Shown: positions 25,578-35,036, counted from the first letter of the stretch. The stretch: 64,000 bases of DNA from Metabacillus litoralis (GCF_003667825.1 NZ_CP033043.1:3784001-3848000); one strand, 5' to 3'. Numbers and translations are program-made. The notes: generated by a model not told the origin, from the sequence alone.

Positions 25578-27041
25578 CTATTGTTGAAGATTCTTAGAAT
25601 CCCCAACGGCTGCTGCTTTAAAACCACCTTCCTCTAACTTCCGAATACCAAATCCTTTTGTATATGGTGCGAGGAATCCATATAATGCTGAGAATATGAA
25701 CCCACCAAGGTTAAAGATTGCCCATGGTAGGAATTCAAAATTGCCTACTCCTAAAGTGGTGGCCATGAATACGCCGGAGACGGTCCAAGGCATTAATACT
25801 TCTGTTATGGTAATTGAATCTTCCATATTTCTAGATAAATTTACTGGATGTAGCTTTTTTTCTTTAAAGACTTTTCCATAAATATCTTGAACTAGGAAAA
25901 ACGATACAAGAGCGTTTGATGTACAGTTTATCACCGCAAAGCCAGTGACAAGTGCGGAGAACGTGATACTGCCGATTGTTTTTAGGTGAACGATGATACG
26001 CTCTAGAATGATGTTTAGGGCTTGAGAAACTTCTAGGGCTGAAGCAAAGAAAAAAGCAACAAAGACAAAGAAGGTAGCGTTATACATAGAATAAAGGCCG
26101 CCGCGGTTTAGTAAGGATTGCATTTCTTCACTAATCGTATTTTCACCAAGCATGTCAACATGAAAGCCTGAAACAGCTGAAGAAAATAGATTTGATACGG
26201 ATGCGCCTTGTGTGACCCATGCAAGAACTAAAGCTGTAATCGCTGAGGTGAATAGAACAATAAGTGGTGGCTTTTTCATTAAAGAACCTGCAATCACGAC
26301 GATTGCTGGAATTAATAAGAAGATGTTTAAGTTAAATAACTGATCAAGACCATTCATCATTTCCTGAATACTAGCTAGCTGTGTAGAATCTTGTTCAATC
26401 CCAAAACCTACAATAGTAAAAACAATAATGGTAATAAGAGAGGATGGAATGGTTGTATATAGCATATGTTTAATATGTTCATATAAATTAGATCCGGCAG
26501 CGAGGGAACTCATATTTGTTGTATCTGATAGAGGAGATAATTTATCACCGAAATAAGCCCCTGAGACAACCGCACCTGCAGTGATTGCCAATGATAAATC
26601 CATTGTTTGAGCTATACTCATGATCGCAACACCAATCGTCCCTGCTGAGCCCCAAGAGGTACCAACACAGGTTGATACAATGGCCGTCACCAAGAAGGCT
26701 AATAAGTATAAGTAGTTTGGGTCAATAATCGCAAGACCATAGTACACAAATAAAGGAATCGTTCCTGAGATCATCCAGGTACCTATTAAGAGCCCGATGC
26801 TAAATAAAATTAGGATAGCTGGTAGGGCTTTTTTTATTTTTTCTCCCATTACACTGATGATCGTATCCCATTTGTGTCCATTCAAAACAGCAAAAATTGT
26901 AAAGACAACTCCTGCAAATAAAAGCATTAATTCTGCAGGATACTTTAAAATACCGATACCACCAATAAAAATGACTAACGAAATAATAATAGGAAGTAAT
27001 GCCATCCCTAATGAAGGACGTTTCATCGTAGCCTCACTCAT
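25578..27041 (-). CDS. nhaC: NhaC-family Na+/H+ antiporter, 487 aa
   Basis: This integral membrane antiporter has about 12 helices. The family hallmark GTSWGSAGTIGVAIM and the following AVVSGAYFGDKLSPLSDTTN are intact. NhaC members exchange Na+ for H+, and some swap organic anions such as malate and lactate (MleN). ATG 27041 follows GAGGAGAG. It sits 25 bp downstream of a PLP-dependent lyase gene, so the two are co-transcribed, with a FadR-type regulator divergent from them. That grouping suggests antiport of a substrate or product of the lyase rather than pure pH control; this is inference. Confidence 0.9.
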   Translation of the reverse strand: MSEATMKRPSLGMALLPIIISLVIFIGGIGILKYPAELMLLFAGVVFTIFAVLNGHKWDTIISVMGEKIKKALPAILILFSIGLLIGTWMISGTIPLFVYYGLAIIDPNYLYLLAFLVTAIVSTCVGTSWGSAGTIGVAIMSIAQTMDLSLAITAGAVVSGAYFGDKLSPLSDTTNMSSLAAGSNLYEHIKHMLYTTIPSSLITIIVFTIVGFGIEQDSTQLASIQEMMNGLDQLFNLNIFLLIPAIVVIAGSLMKKPPLIVLFTSAITALVLAWVTQGASVSNLFSSAVSGFHVDMLGENTISEEMQSLLNRGGLYSMYNATFFVFVAFFFASALEVSQALNIILERIIVHLKTIGSITFSALVTGFAVINCTSNALVSFFLVQDIYGKVFKEKKLHPVNLSRNMEDSITITEVLMPWTVSGVFMATTLGVGNFEFLPWAIFNLGGFIFSALYGFLAPYTKGFGIRKLEEGGFKAAAVGDSKNLQQ

Positions 27042-27065
27042 ATACCAACTCTCCTCTACATTTTT

Positions 27066-28220
27066 TTATAGCTGTTGAAATGCACGTTCTAAGTCACTAA
27101 TTTGAAGATCAGAGCCTTCTAATCCTACCGATAGTCGAATTAATCCTGGTGAAATACCTCGTTGCTTTAAGATTTCTTCATTGTTAGCCTTCACTGGGGC
27201 GTTAACAAGGCTCTCAAAACCTCCCCAGCTAACACCAATTTTGAAGAGTGACAAGCCGTCAATGAATTTGCATACACAAGAGAAGTTAGCTTCTTTGAGT
27301 TCAAAGCTCAAGAGTCCTGTAAACCCTTTCATTTGTTGCTCCAGAAATGGCTTATCCTTCTCAATACTAGGATGATAGATACGTTCTACTTCTTGCTTTG
27401 ATTGTAGATAATCAATAATTTTCAAGGCATTTTCCTGATGTTGCTTTAAACGAATGGGTAACGTTCGCAAGCCGCGAATAATTAAAAATGCATCATTTGC
27501 TCCTAAAACAGAGCCATTTAGTTGGTACCCATATTTAAAGATTTTATCAATTAACTCATAGCTACCGATTACCGCTCCGCCAACAACATCACTATGACCA
27601 CCAATATACTTCGTTAGTGAATGAATCGATAAATCAAATCCTAATGTTAGTGGTTTTTGAAAAATCGGTGTTGACCAAGTATTGTCAATTGCTGTGATAA
27701 TTCCCCTTTCTTTAGCTATATTTGCTACAGCTTGAAGATCGACTACATTCATGAGCATTGTTCCTGGACTCTCTACATAGATCATTTTTGTGTTGTCCTG
27801 GATTGCATCATGTATGTTGTTTAAATTCTGATCAACATAACTACAGGAAATATTGAATTTCTTGAGATGTGACAGCAATTGGGTTGTAGGTCCGTATATA
27901 TTATTGATAAACAATACATGATCTCCGCTTTCAAGAAGCGAGAAAAAAACGGCACTAATTGCCCCCATTCCTGAGCCGAAGCATTTACACTTTTCCCCCC
28001 TTTCTAGTGCTGCTAGCTTTTTTTCGAGAATTTCAACAGTTGGATTCACCCCTCTGGAATAAACGTAATGCTCCCTTTCCAAGTTTTGAGCCTCGGTAAA
28101 TTCCTTGAAGCTATCAAAGGCGAAAAGGCTCGATTGATAAATTGGTGGAGAAATGGATCCGTGATGTTGTGAAGGATCTTCGCCAAAGTGGGTGCATATT
28201 TTTTCATCGGTGTGAAGCAT
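27066..28220 (-). CDS. Cys/Met-metabolism PLP enzyme (gamma-synthase/lyase family), 384 aa
   Basis: This cytoplasmic PLP enzyme has the family landmarks: YSRGVNPT near residue 54, GSGMGAISA at about 82, AIDNTW with D179, and SLTKYIGGH with the PLP lysine K204. It could be cystathionine gamma-synthase, methionine gamma-lyase or a related lyase; the sequence alone does not decide. ATG 28220 was chosen because homologues start there and GAAGG precedes it, although an in-frame ATG at 28271 exists. It is followed by the NhaC antiporter gene and lies opposite a FadR-type regulator, suggesting a catabolic unit. Confidence 0.88.
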   Translation of the reverse strand: MLHTDEKICTHFGEDPSQHHGSISPPIYQSSLFAFDSFKEFTEAQNLEREHYVYSRGVNPTVEILEKKLAALERGEKCKCFGSGMGAISAVFFSLLESGDHVLFINNIYGPTTQLLSHLKKFNISCSYVDQNLNNIHDAIQDNTKMIYVESPGTMLMNVVDLQAVANIAKERGIITAIDNTWSTPIFQKPLTLGFDLSIHSLTKYIGGHSDVVGGAVIGSYELIDKIFKYGYQLNGSVLGANDAFLIIRGLRTLPIRLKQHQENALKIIDYLQSKQEVERIYHPSIEKDKPFLEQQMKGFTGLLSFELKEANFSCVCKFIDGLSLFKIGVSWGGFESLVNAPVKANNEEILKQRGISPGLIRLSVGLEGSDLQISDLERAFQQL

Positions 28221-28401
28221 AAGTAAGTCAACCTTCTTTCCTTTTACTAAATTCCAGCATCCTTTCATCAATTATACTATCATACTATCAACCTGTATGA
28301 AAGCACTAAATATTCTGATTTATTATCACCCTTTTTAGTTGGATAATTAAAAGGGATTATTATACACTTAAAGCAAGATACTTTAGAGGTGAACTATATA
28401 A

Positions 28402-29085
28402 ATGAAAACTTTTAAAAAAAGAAGACTATCTGAATTAGTCGCTGATGAAATAAAGGAATATATAAAGCAAGAGGACCTCAAAGAAGGCGATCGTCTACCT
28501 CCGATCTCTACATTAGTTGAGACATTAGGTATTGGCAGATCCTCACTCCGAGAAGCTCTCCAGTTATTAGAATCACAGGGTTTTCTAGAAATTTTAAATG
28601 GCAAAGGAACTTTCGTAAGAAACAGTAAGCCTTTCCAAATCCAAACATCCTTCGATATTGACAATGAAAAGCAGTTTTTATTAGAAGCATTAGAGGTCAG
28701 GACAGCACTTGAAGGAAAAGCCGTTGATCTGGCTGCAAAAAAAGCAACAAGTGAAGAAATAGAAAAAATGGAACATCATTTAAAGGTTTATGTACAATGT
28801 ATTGAAAATAACGAACGAGATAAAGCCAACATGGCTGACTCCTTATTTCATCAAACCATCTATGAAGCCGCTAATAACGAATTATTAAAAACCATCATTG
28901 ACTCTGTCTGGGACACCTTTCATGAATTCTGGAACGAACCATTTGGAATTCAGGATATTTTTGACAAAAGTTATCCATACCACGAAGAACTGCTTCAAGC
29001 AATCAAAGATAAAGACCCAGACCGAGCTTCAGCTGCTTTCTTGAAGATCATGGATTTTATTAGGACTGCTATTGAAAAAATTTAA
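28402..29085 (+). CDS. GntR-family (FadR subfamily) regulator, 227 aa
   Basis: An N-terminal winged helix (SELVADEIKEYIKQEDLKEG, then LVETLGIGRSSLREALQLL) is followed by a helical FCD ligand-binding domain with conserved EVRTALEGKAVDLA and FHQTIYEAANNELL. FadR-subfamily FCD domains bind small carboxylates with a metal. ATG 28402 follows GAGGTGAAC. It is divergent from the lyase-antiporter operon across 180 bp, its probable target. No clear palindromic operator was picked out there. Confidence 0.92.
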   Translation: MKTFKKRRLSELVADEIKEYIKQEDLKEGDRLPPISTLVETLGIGRSSLREALQLLESQGFLEILNGKGTFVRNSKPFQIQTSFDIDNEKQFLLEALEVRTALEGKAVDLAAKKATSEEIEKMEHHLKVYVQCIENNERDKANMADSLFHQTIYEAANNELLKTIIDSVWDTFHEFWNEPFGIQDIFDKSYPYHEELLQAIKDKDPDRASAAFLKIMDFIRTAIEKI

Positions 29086-29142
29086 TTTTGTTAGTCAAGG
29101 GAGCAACCTCTTTATTAGATAGGGGTGTGAAACATATTGTAT

Positions 29143-29188
29143 ATGCCGAGAACCACTCTTTGCTTATGAGCAAGGGTGGTTCTCTTGC
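29143..29188 (+). terminator. Long hairpin after the FadR gene
   Basis: GAGAACCAC-TCTTTGC pairs with GCAAGGG-TGGTTCTC as a 16-bp stem, including a few G-T pairs, with a 6-base loop and a poor T-run. It probably ends the fadR-type transcript. The rest of 29189-29389 holds no recognised feature. Confidence 0.65.
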
Positions 29189-29389
29189 ATTTATTCGACA
29201 AACCTCGAGGATTGACAGAAGTCAAAAAGGATACTATTGTAACCACCTCCATAAATACTTCCATATTGTGATTAATATACCCTAGGCAATGTACACCGCA
29301 ACTGAACTAAATCTCGCCCAACCTGCTTCATTTGCCAATTTTCCACTAGAGTCATAGCTTGCTATTCTCAAGCTACCGCGGAATAAAAT

Positions 29390-29416
29390 AAGAATGCATT
29401 CTTAAGAAGGATTCTT
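29390..29416 (+). promoter_or_regulatory. Palindrome over the sigma-factor ribosome site
   Basis: AAGAATGCATTCTT (29390-29403) is a perfect 14-bp palindrome, followed at once by AAGAAGGATTCTT (29404-29416), which contains the ribosome site. The arms can pair with each other in alternative ways, so this may be an operator or a structure that hides the ribosome site. Confidence 0.6.
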
Positions 29417-29418
29417 AC

Positions 29419-29922
29419 GTGTACAGTGATTTGGACTATGAGGAAGTGCATCAACAATTTGAACCAATGATTTATCATGCTATGAAAAAATTGTCCATTT
29501 ACACAAATAAAGAGGATTATTATCAGGTTGGAAGTATTGCCTTATGGGAGGCTTTCCTTCGGTTTAATGAGGAAAAAGGGGAATTTAAGTCTTATGCTTA
29601 TTCTTATATTCTCGGCCATATGAAAATGGCACTTTCTAGGAAAAAAACAGAGCGAGAAAGAGATAGACAAGTTGAGGAATTCTGGGATTTAGATGAAGTT
29701 AGTAATGATGGATCTTCAGTTGTTTTCTGGGAGATTTTGATTGAGGAGCTCTCTTCCCACCTTACTGAAAATCAAATGAAATGGGTGAATGGTTACTGTC
29801 TGTATGGGAATACACCAACTGAAATTGCTGAGGAAGAAGGAGTATCAATTTCAGCTGTGAAGGCTTGGCGGAGGAATGCGATAGCTAACCTAAGGAAGCA
29901 CTTTTTAAGCGAAATTTATTAA
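29419..29922 (+). CDS. Orphan sigma-70 family factor, 167 aa
   Basis: GTG 29419 lies eight bases after AAGAAGG. A region-2-like part (DYYQVGSIALWEAFLRFNEE, then FKSYAYSYILGHMKMAL) covers about residues 30-75. A region-4-like helix-turn-helix (LTENQMKWVNGYCLYGNTPT, then EIAEEEGVSISAVKAWRRNA) covers about 113-160. The length and the weak region 3 suit small alternative factors such as the SigH/ComX-like or BotR/TcdR-like groups. No anti-sigma gene lies next to it. It is a candidate for reading the CGCTAC promoters found 5-11 kb away, which is inference. The palindromic leader may control its translation. Confidence 0.85.
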   Translation: MYSDLDYEEVHQQFEPMIYHAMKKLSIYTNKEDYYQVGSIALWEAFLRFNEEKGEFKSYAYSYILGHMKMALSRKKTERERDRQVEEFWDLDEVSNDGSSVVFWEILIEELSSHLTENQMKWVNGYCLYGNTPTEIAEEEGVSISAVKAWRRNAIANLRKHFLSEIY

Positions 29923-29960
29923 TATAATTGAAGTTTAAGAGACTATTAATGTTGTTCTCA

Positions 29961-29999
29961 ACAAAAAACTAGGGACAAATAAAAGATGTCCCTAGTTCC
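29961..29999 (-). terminator. Terminator of the sucrose operon
   Basis: On the minus strand AACTAGGGACA pairs with TGTCCCTAGTT and is followed by TTTTTG, downstream of the hydrolase gene. Confidence 0.88.
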
Positions 30000-30086
30000 T
30001 ATTAAAGTACTTTTAGCATTTATTTTTTACGCTCTACGCCTTTAATATCTCTTTAAAGCAATTTCTCCCTTTCATCATATTCGAAT

Positions 30087-31532
30087 CTACCTACCTCCAT
30101 AAACAACCTTCTTCAACACTGTACTTTCTCCACCAACCAACATAATGTCCTTCCCTTTATCCCGATCATAGGCCGTAAAACTAGCTACTTTTTCACCCGA
30201 GTTTATAAATAATTCAATAGAATGTAAGTCAATATAGAGAGATAGCTTGAGATCTTCATTGCTGTTTGTCAATAGTTCCTCTACCTTTACGTTACCTTCA
30301 TCACCATAATCTGAGGATAGGAGCAATACATTTTTTTCAACATCTAATTTGATATTTGTTGACTTTTCCTCTTTCTTATTGAGCTTAATTATGAGTTCTC
30401 CACTTGTTTTAGGTACAACGACTTCCAAAAAGCCGGTTGTTTTACCTTCAATGAGCATTTCTTCTCCTTCTCTAAACTGAACATCCTCTCCAATAACAGA
30501 AGAAGAAAAATAGTTCTTTGTATCAATAAACGGTTGTTGAACAAGCTGTCCGTTTATCACGTTTAATTTCCTAGGTAATGACATCATCCCATTAAATCCA
30601 TATTCTTTCGGTGGGTTTGCTTGGTTCCATCTATGCATCCATCCAATTAACAATCGTTCTCCATCCTTCCCCTCTGTTGATTGGGGTGCATAGAAGGTTT
30701 GCCCATAATCTAGCAAGCCCTTGTGTTCCGGGGTGAAAATCCCTCTCTCAAAATCCATCTTGCCAATTACATATGCTGTTGTATTTTGTACATCTTTTGC
30801 ATATTCAGGGTCACATGGCATTTCAGAGAATAAAAGAACATCCTTACCATCGACTGCAAACAAATCTGGGCATTCTAATAATTTGTTTTCTTCAAAGGTA
30901 GATTGAAAGATGGATGAATGGAAGGTCCATTGAACTAAATCTAGCGACTTGAACATAATAATCTCGCCGCGCCTTTGAACATTTCGAACAGATAATACAC
31001 AATAATAGACACCACTCACTTCCATCACCTTTGGATCTCTAAAGTCACATATTAAATAACCTTCAGGTAATTGCTTTTCACCGATCACTGGGTTTAGCTT
31101 ATACTTTTCAAAGGTAATCCCATCTTCAGAGGATGCGATACACTGACGTTCCGCAATCTCTGATTCTACTTTGTCAAAGCCTAAGTTCGGATCAACATGA
31201 CCAGTGTACATGATAAAGAGCTTTCCATCTTTTTCAATAGCACTTCCCGAGAAACAGCCATTAGCGTCATAGGCTTTGTCATTCGCCAACGCTACAGGGA
31301 GATATTCCCAGTCTATGAAATTCTCTGTTATGGCATGCCCCCAATGCATATCACTCCAGACAATATCGTAGGGGTTGTATTGGTAAAACAAGTGATATTT
31401 CCCTTGATAAAAAGTAAATCCATTCGGGTCGTTCATCCAACCGATTTCAGGTGAAAAATGATAGATTGGACGGTTTGAGACTTTGTTTTTGTTTTGTTGG
31501 ATATGGTCATTTGCTTTTTGTATTTTATTCAT
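30087..31532 (-). CDS. sacA: Sucrose-6-phosphate hydrolase / beta-fructofuranosidase (GH32), 481 aa
   Basis: The GH32 catalytic trio is present: WMNDPNG with nucleophile D35, FRDP with D166, and ECPD with the acid/base E220. A C-terminal beta-sandwich follows, and there is no signal peptide, so the enzyme is cytoplasmic and cleaves imported sucrose or a fructoside. ATG 31532 follows GAGGTG. It is the last gene of an operon with a binding protein and two permeases. Because import here is by an ABC system, the substrate is probably the unphosphorylated sugar, in contrast to PTS-linked SacA. Confidence 0.93.
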   Translation of the reverse strand: MNKIQKANDHIQQNKNKVSNRPIYHFSPEIGWMNDPNGFTFYQGKYHLFYQYNPYDIVWSDMHWGHAITENFIDWEYLPVALANDKAYDANGCFSGSAIEKDGKLFIMYTGHVDPNLGFDKVESEIAERQCIASSEDGITFEKYKLNPVIGEKQLPEGYLICDFRDPKVMEVSGVYYCVLSVRNVQRRGEIIMFKSLDLVQWTFHSSIFQSTFEENKLLECPDLFAVDGKDVLLFSEMPCDPEYAKDVQNTTAYVIGKMDFERGIFTPEHKGLLDYGQTFYAPQSTEGKDGERLLIGWMHRWNQANPPKEYGFNGMMSLPRKLNVINGQLVQQPFIDTKNYFSSSVIGEDVQFREGEEMLIEGKTTGFLEVVVPKTSGELIIKLNKKEEKSTNIKLDVEKNVLLLSSDYGDEGNVKVEELLTNSNEDLKLSLYIDLHSIELFINSGEKVASFTAYDRDKGKDIMLVGGESTVLKKVVYGGR

Positions 31533-31544
31533 TTTGCACCTCGC

Positions 31545-32378
31545 TTATTTAATTCCACTCTGCATTGAGCCTTCCACAATATATTTTTGGAAAATGATAT
31601 ATAAAATAACGATCGGGATTGTCACAATTGTTAAAGCAGCCATGATATGACTTGTGTAAATATTATACGTATCACTGAAGATTGCATTTAATGCCACTTG
31701 AATCGGCATTAAGTCTGCATTTGATAGCGCCATAACCGGCCATAAGAAATCATTCCATGAGGCTAAGAAGGTTAAGATTCCTACTGTGATATACATATTT
31801 AAGCTTGAAGGAATCACAATACGGAAAAAGCAACCAATCTCACTTAATCCATCAATTTTTCCAGATTCAATCAACTCACCTGGAAAGGATAAAAAGTGCT
31901 GTCTAAATAGGAAAATATTCATCACATTCACGATAAATGGCAATAAATAGCCTGGAACACTGTTGATTAATCCCATTTCGTTGACAACTAAAAACAATGG
32001 AAGAATGGTTGCCTCAATCGGGACAATCATTAACGCAATAATAAAGATCAAAATCCAATCTTTAAACGGAAAAACAAATCGCGCTAAAGCATATCCAGCT
32101 AAGGAATTAATCGTTAACCCAAACACGACTGTTAAGGACGCGTAGATCAAGCTATTTCCAACGTTTTTAAAGATATTATAAAACCCTAGTAATTCTGTAT
32201 AAGATTTTAACGACAGATCAGAAAACCTCGGTAAGATCGCATAAATAGACCCAATATCTCGGTAAATTACTTCGTCAATTTTAAAGGAAGATAGCACCAT
32301 CCAAAGCAGAGGAATTAAAAATTGTAGGGCAATTAAGGTTGCAAGGATATAAAATAATAGTTTCTTTAGAATCTTCAT
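31545..32378 (-). CDS. Carbohydrate ABC transporter permease (MalG type), 277 aa
   Basis: Six membrane helices and the EAA loop typical of inner-membrane permeases of CUT1 sugar transporters (ELIESGKIDGLSEIGCFFRI) are seen. It forms a heterodimer with the permease encoded just upstream; the start ATG 32378 overlaps the upstream stop by four bases (ATGA). GAGGAGCGG precedes the start. The hydrolase gene follows by 12 bp. No ATPase gene is in the operon, so a shared ATPase such as MsmX is probably used. Confidence 0.92.
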   Translation of the reverse strand: MKILKKLLFYILATLIALQFLIPLLWMVLSSFKIDEVIYRDIGSIYAILPRFSDLSLKSYTELLGFYNIFKNVGNSLIYASLTVVFGLTINSLAGYALARFVFPFKDWILIFIIALMIVPIEATILPLFLVVNEMGLINSVPGYLLPFIVNVMNIFLFRQHFLSFPGELIESGKIDGLSEIGCFFRIVIPSSLNMYITVGILTFLASWNDFLWPVMALSNADLMPIQVALNAIFSDTYNIYTSHIMAALTIVTIPIVILYIIFQKYIVEGSMQSGIK

Positions 32379-33313
32379 GCTGCCCGCTCCTCTCTAAATA
32401 ATTTTTTAATCACCATCGAAACAAACACTAGGAAAATCGTAAACACAAGAGTAACAGCGCTGGCATATCCGATGTTTCGATGTCTAAATCCATATTCATA
32501 GATATATTGGAGAATTGTCATCGTTGAGTAATCAGGTCCACCACCGGTCATGACCATCGGTTGAACAATGAGCTTGAATGCTTGAATCGTTGTTGTTATG
32601 ACTAAAAACATTAATATGGGTTTTAATGAAGGAATGGTAATATATAAAAACTTCTGAAACACATTAGCTCCATCAATATCAGCTGCTTCATATAAGCTTC
32701 CATCAATATTTTTTAATCCAGCTAAGAAGATCATCATTTGATATCCACAGCCTGACCATGCCGAGATGACTACAATAGTATACATCGCTTGGTCTGCACT
32801 TGATAAAAAGGGCTGCTTCGGAATTCCTATATTCACCAATATTTCATTGATTAATCCAGAGGTTGGGTTTAACATAACCGTCCAAAGAATGGAAATAACA
32901 ACGAGGGACAACACAGCTGGTGAAAAGTATGCTGTTCTGAAAAAGCCTACTCCCTTCACTTTTTTATTAATGATTAATGCTAATCCAAGCGCCATAGCTA
33001 GCTGAAGCGGAACAACACACACAACAAATTTAATGGTGTTTAAAAAGCTTTGAATCAACACTTCATCTGTTAGCATTCGTTTAAAGTTTTCAAGGCCAAT
33101 AAATTGTTTATCATTAGGTTTTAATAAATAGTAATCTGTAAATCCATACGTAAAAGCTAGAATGATAGGTAAAACAATAAATAAAATGGCAAGTACCATT
33201 GCAGGAGTTAGAAAACCAAATGCCGAAACAACTTCACCTTTTTTATAATGCTCACTATTTCGATAATGCTCTGTTGTATTTCTTATCTTCACCAAATTTT
33301 TCACTGTTTTCAT
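32375..33313 (-). CDS. Carbohydrate ABC transporter permease (MalF type), 312 aa
   Basis: ATG 33313 follows AAAGGGTG; a longer frame to 33388 lacks a ribosome site. Six helices and an EAA loop (SLYEAADIDGANVFQKFLYI) mark a CUT1 permease that pairs with the MalG-type product. The cytoplasmic N-terminus (about 30 residues) is basic and polar. The gene ends by a four-base overlap with the next. It sits 90 bp downstream of the binding protein gene, across a hairpin. Confidence 0.92.
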   Translation of the reverse strand: MKTVKNLVKIRNTTEHYRNSEHYKKGEVVSAFGFLTPAMVLAILFIVLPIILAFTYGFTDYYLLKPNDKQFIGLENFKRMLTDEVLIQSFLNTIKFVVCVVPLQLAMALGLALIINKKVKGVGFFRTAYFSPAVLSLVVISILWTVMLNPTSGLINEILVNIGIPKQPFLSSADQAMYTIVVISAWSGCGYQMMIFLAGLKNIDGSLYEAADIDGANVFQKFLYITIPSLKPILMFLVITTTIQAFKLIVQPMVMTGGGPDYSTMTILQYIYEYGFRHRNIGYASAVTLVFTIFLVFVSMVIKKLFREERAA

Positions 33314-33363
33314 CACATCACACCCTTTTTTGCTTGGCCCTTTCCCAAGGTCTTTATGGTATG

Positions 33364-33394
33364 GAAGAGGTGTGGTCAGCACCCTCACCTCTTT
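33364..33394 (-). terminator. Intercistronic hairpin after the binding-protein gene
   Basis: AAGAGGTG pairs with CACCTCTT around an inner GGT/ACC pairing. Such hairpins commonly protect the abundant binding-protein mRNA and reduce read-through to the permeases. Confidence 0.7.
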
Positions 33395-33403
33395 TCCAGG
33401 TAT

Positions 33404-34786
33404 TTATTTTTTATATTTTTCAAACTCTATATCAATCTTTTTCACTGCTTCATCTAAGTATTCTTTAATTGTCGCAGGGTCTGTTGTTTTATTTTGACCG
33501 ATTTTTAAAATGACATCTTTCGCAAAGATTTCAGATAAGTACGGATATCCTGGTGAAACAGGACGAGATTTATTTGTATTTTCAACTTGATATTTCAGTA
33601 CCGACCAAGCTTCATTATGATAAGGATTGTCAGTATTCGTATCAATCACATCAATAGAATTCACACGAGTAGGGATCGATCCATTTGCGTGATAATATTC
33701 CTCTGATGCTTCATCATTGTTTAGCCATTCCATCACTTCAACAACCTGCTTAATACGTTCTTCATCTTCCTCTTGTCCGTTTCTCACAAACGCCCAGCTT
33801 CCTGATGGAGTGTATAAGCCATCATAGCTCTCATTCATCTTTGGATAACGGACTGTTTTGAATTTTAGATTAGGGTAGTTACTTGTTAATTCACTAACAT
33901 ACCAGAAACCACTTACAGATAAAGCTGTTTTTCCAGAATGAAAGGCTTTTTCTGATTCAGATGCACTTGCAAGCTGGGGTTCCTCAAATAACTTGGAAAA
34001 CTTCGTTAAAGCTTCTACACTTTTCTCACTATTTAATACACCATCGACTGTCACACCATCTTCATCTACAATGTTTGTATCATTGCCCCATAGTAATGGT
34101 GTAAAGTAATACGTTCCTGTTTCATATGCACCTGCTGTAATATCTGGCAATAACAAGCTTACTGCACTTTCATATTCTTTAAAGGCAGGATCATCTGAAT
34201 TCTTAGCAAAATCATCTACCTTTCTAGCAAGTTCAGTGAATTGGTCCCATGTCCAATCCTCATCAGCTGCAGGTACTAATCCCTTTATTTCTTCAGGCAA
34301 TGCATTCATCATATCCTCGTTATACATGATTGCTACACCTGAATCTGAATAGCCCATTCCGTAAAACTTTCCGTCAACTGTACCTTGAGCAATGATTGAT
34401 TCAGTAAATCCCTCTTTAAATCCTTCGCTCATATAATCGTCTAATTCACCAAGAAGTCCAGAATCTACGTACGCAGCAATATCAGGACCATCTAATGTAA
34501 AAATATCAGGCATATCATTCGCTGTAATAGCTGCATTCAGCTTATCAATATAACCAGATCCTGCCCCCGCACGTGTAATGTTTTGAATTTCAACTTGAGG
34601 CTTGTCAGGATGCTCCTCGTTGTATTGTTTTACTCGTTCAGCAAACATTTTCCCCTCAGGATGATCGGCAGCAGCCTGTGTCCAGATCACAATATTCTCA
34701 TCACTACCACCAGTTTCGCTTGAACTACATGCAACTAACGAAAAAGTTAAAACTAACATTGAAACATACAAAAATAGCTTTTTCAT
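33404..34786 (-). CDS. Sugar-binding lipoprotein of an ABC importer, 460 aa
   Basis: The lipoprotein signal peptide ends LTFSLVACSSS with the lipidated cysteine at residue 20. The body is a family 1 extracellular solute-binding protein (VIWTQAAADHPEGKMFAERV and AFHSGKTALSVSGFWYVSEL). It captures the sugar outside the membrane and delivers it to the two downstream permeases. The start ATG 34786 has only a distant GGGGG. A LacI-type operator and a cre-like site lie upstream, and the LacI regulator is divergent. Confidence 0.93.
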   Translation of the reverse strand: MKKLFLYVSMLVLTFSLVACSSSETGGSDENIVIWTQAAADHPEGKMFAERVKQYNEEHPDKPQVEIQNITRAGAGSGYIDKLNAAITANDMPDIFTLDGPDIAAYVDSGLLGELDDYMSEGFKEGFTESIIAQGTVDGKFYGMGYSDSGVAIMYNEDMMNALPEEIKGLVPAADEDWTWDQFTELARKVDDFAKNSDDPAFKEYESAVSLLLPDITAGAYETGTYYFTPLLWGNDTNIVDEDGVTVDGVLNSEKSVEALTKFSKLFEEPQLASASESEKAFHSGKTALSVSGFWYVSELTSNYPNLKFKTVRYPKMNESYDGLYTPSGSWAFVRNGQEEDEERIKQVVEVMEWLNNDEASEEYYHANGSIPTRVNSIDVIDTNTDNPYHNEAWSVLKYQVENTNKSRPVSPGYPYLSEIFAKDVILKIGQNKTTDPATIKEYLDEAVKKIDIEFEKYKK

Positions 34787-34816
34787 ACTTTCATAGACCC
34801 CCAGTCTGAATAATTG

Positions 34817-34832
34817 GTGAAAACGTATTCAC
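34817..34832. promoter_or_regulatory. LacI-type operator O1
   Basis: GTGAAAACGTATTCAC is an imperfect palindrome 30 bp before the binding-protein gene. It closely resembles the reverse of O2, so both are probably bound by the divergent LacI-family protein. Confidence 0.7.
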
Positions 34833-34882
34833 GTTTCCTGGTTTTCATGTTACGCTAGGTGTATATAAAAGTCAATACGTAA

Positions 34883-34897
34883 TTTAAAGCGTTTTCA
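34883..34897. promoter_or_regulatory. cre-like CcpA site
   Basis: TTTAAAGCGTTTTCA fits WTGNAANCGNWNNCW with one mismatch. It would place the sucrose operon under catabolite repression. Confidence 0.6.
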
Positions 34898-35008
34898 ATG
34901 ATCATTATGTTATAAGCCTATATCTCTTACACATGATTTTTATATGGTATAATAACAATATATTATCCTTAAAAAGCAAATGAATGACTTCATTCTACTC
35001 ATATATCA

Positions 35009-35020
35009 GAATACGTATTC
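35009..35020. promoter_or_regulatory. LacI-type operator O2
   Basis: GAATACGTATTC is a perfect 12-bp palindrome just before the ribosome site of the LacI-family gene, consistent with autoregulation. Confidence 0.75.
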
Positions 35021-35036
35021 ACAACGGAGGAGCCTT

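Noticed and set aside
29088..29285. Frame of 65 codons after the FadR gene
   Set aside because: It runs through a 16-bp hairpin and has no ribosome site.
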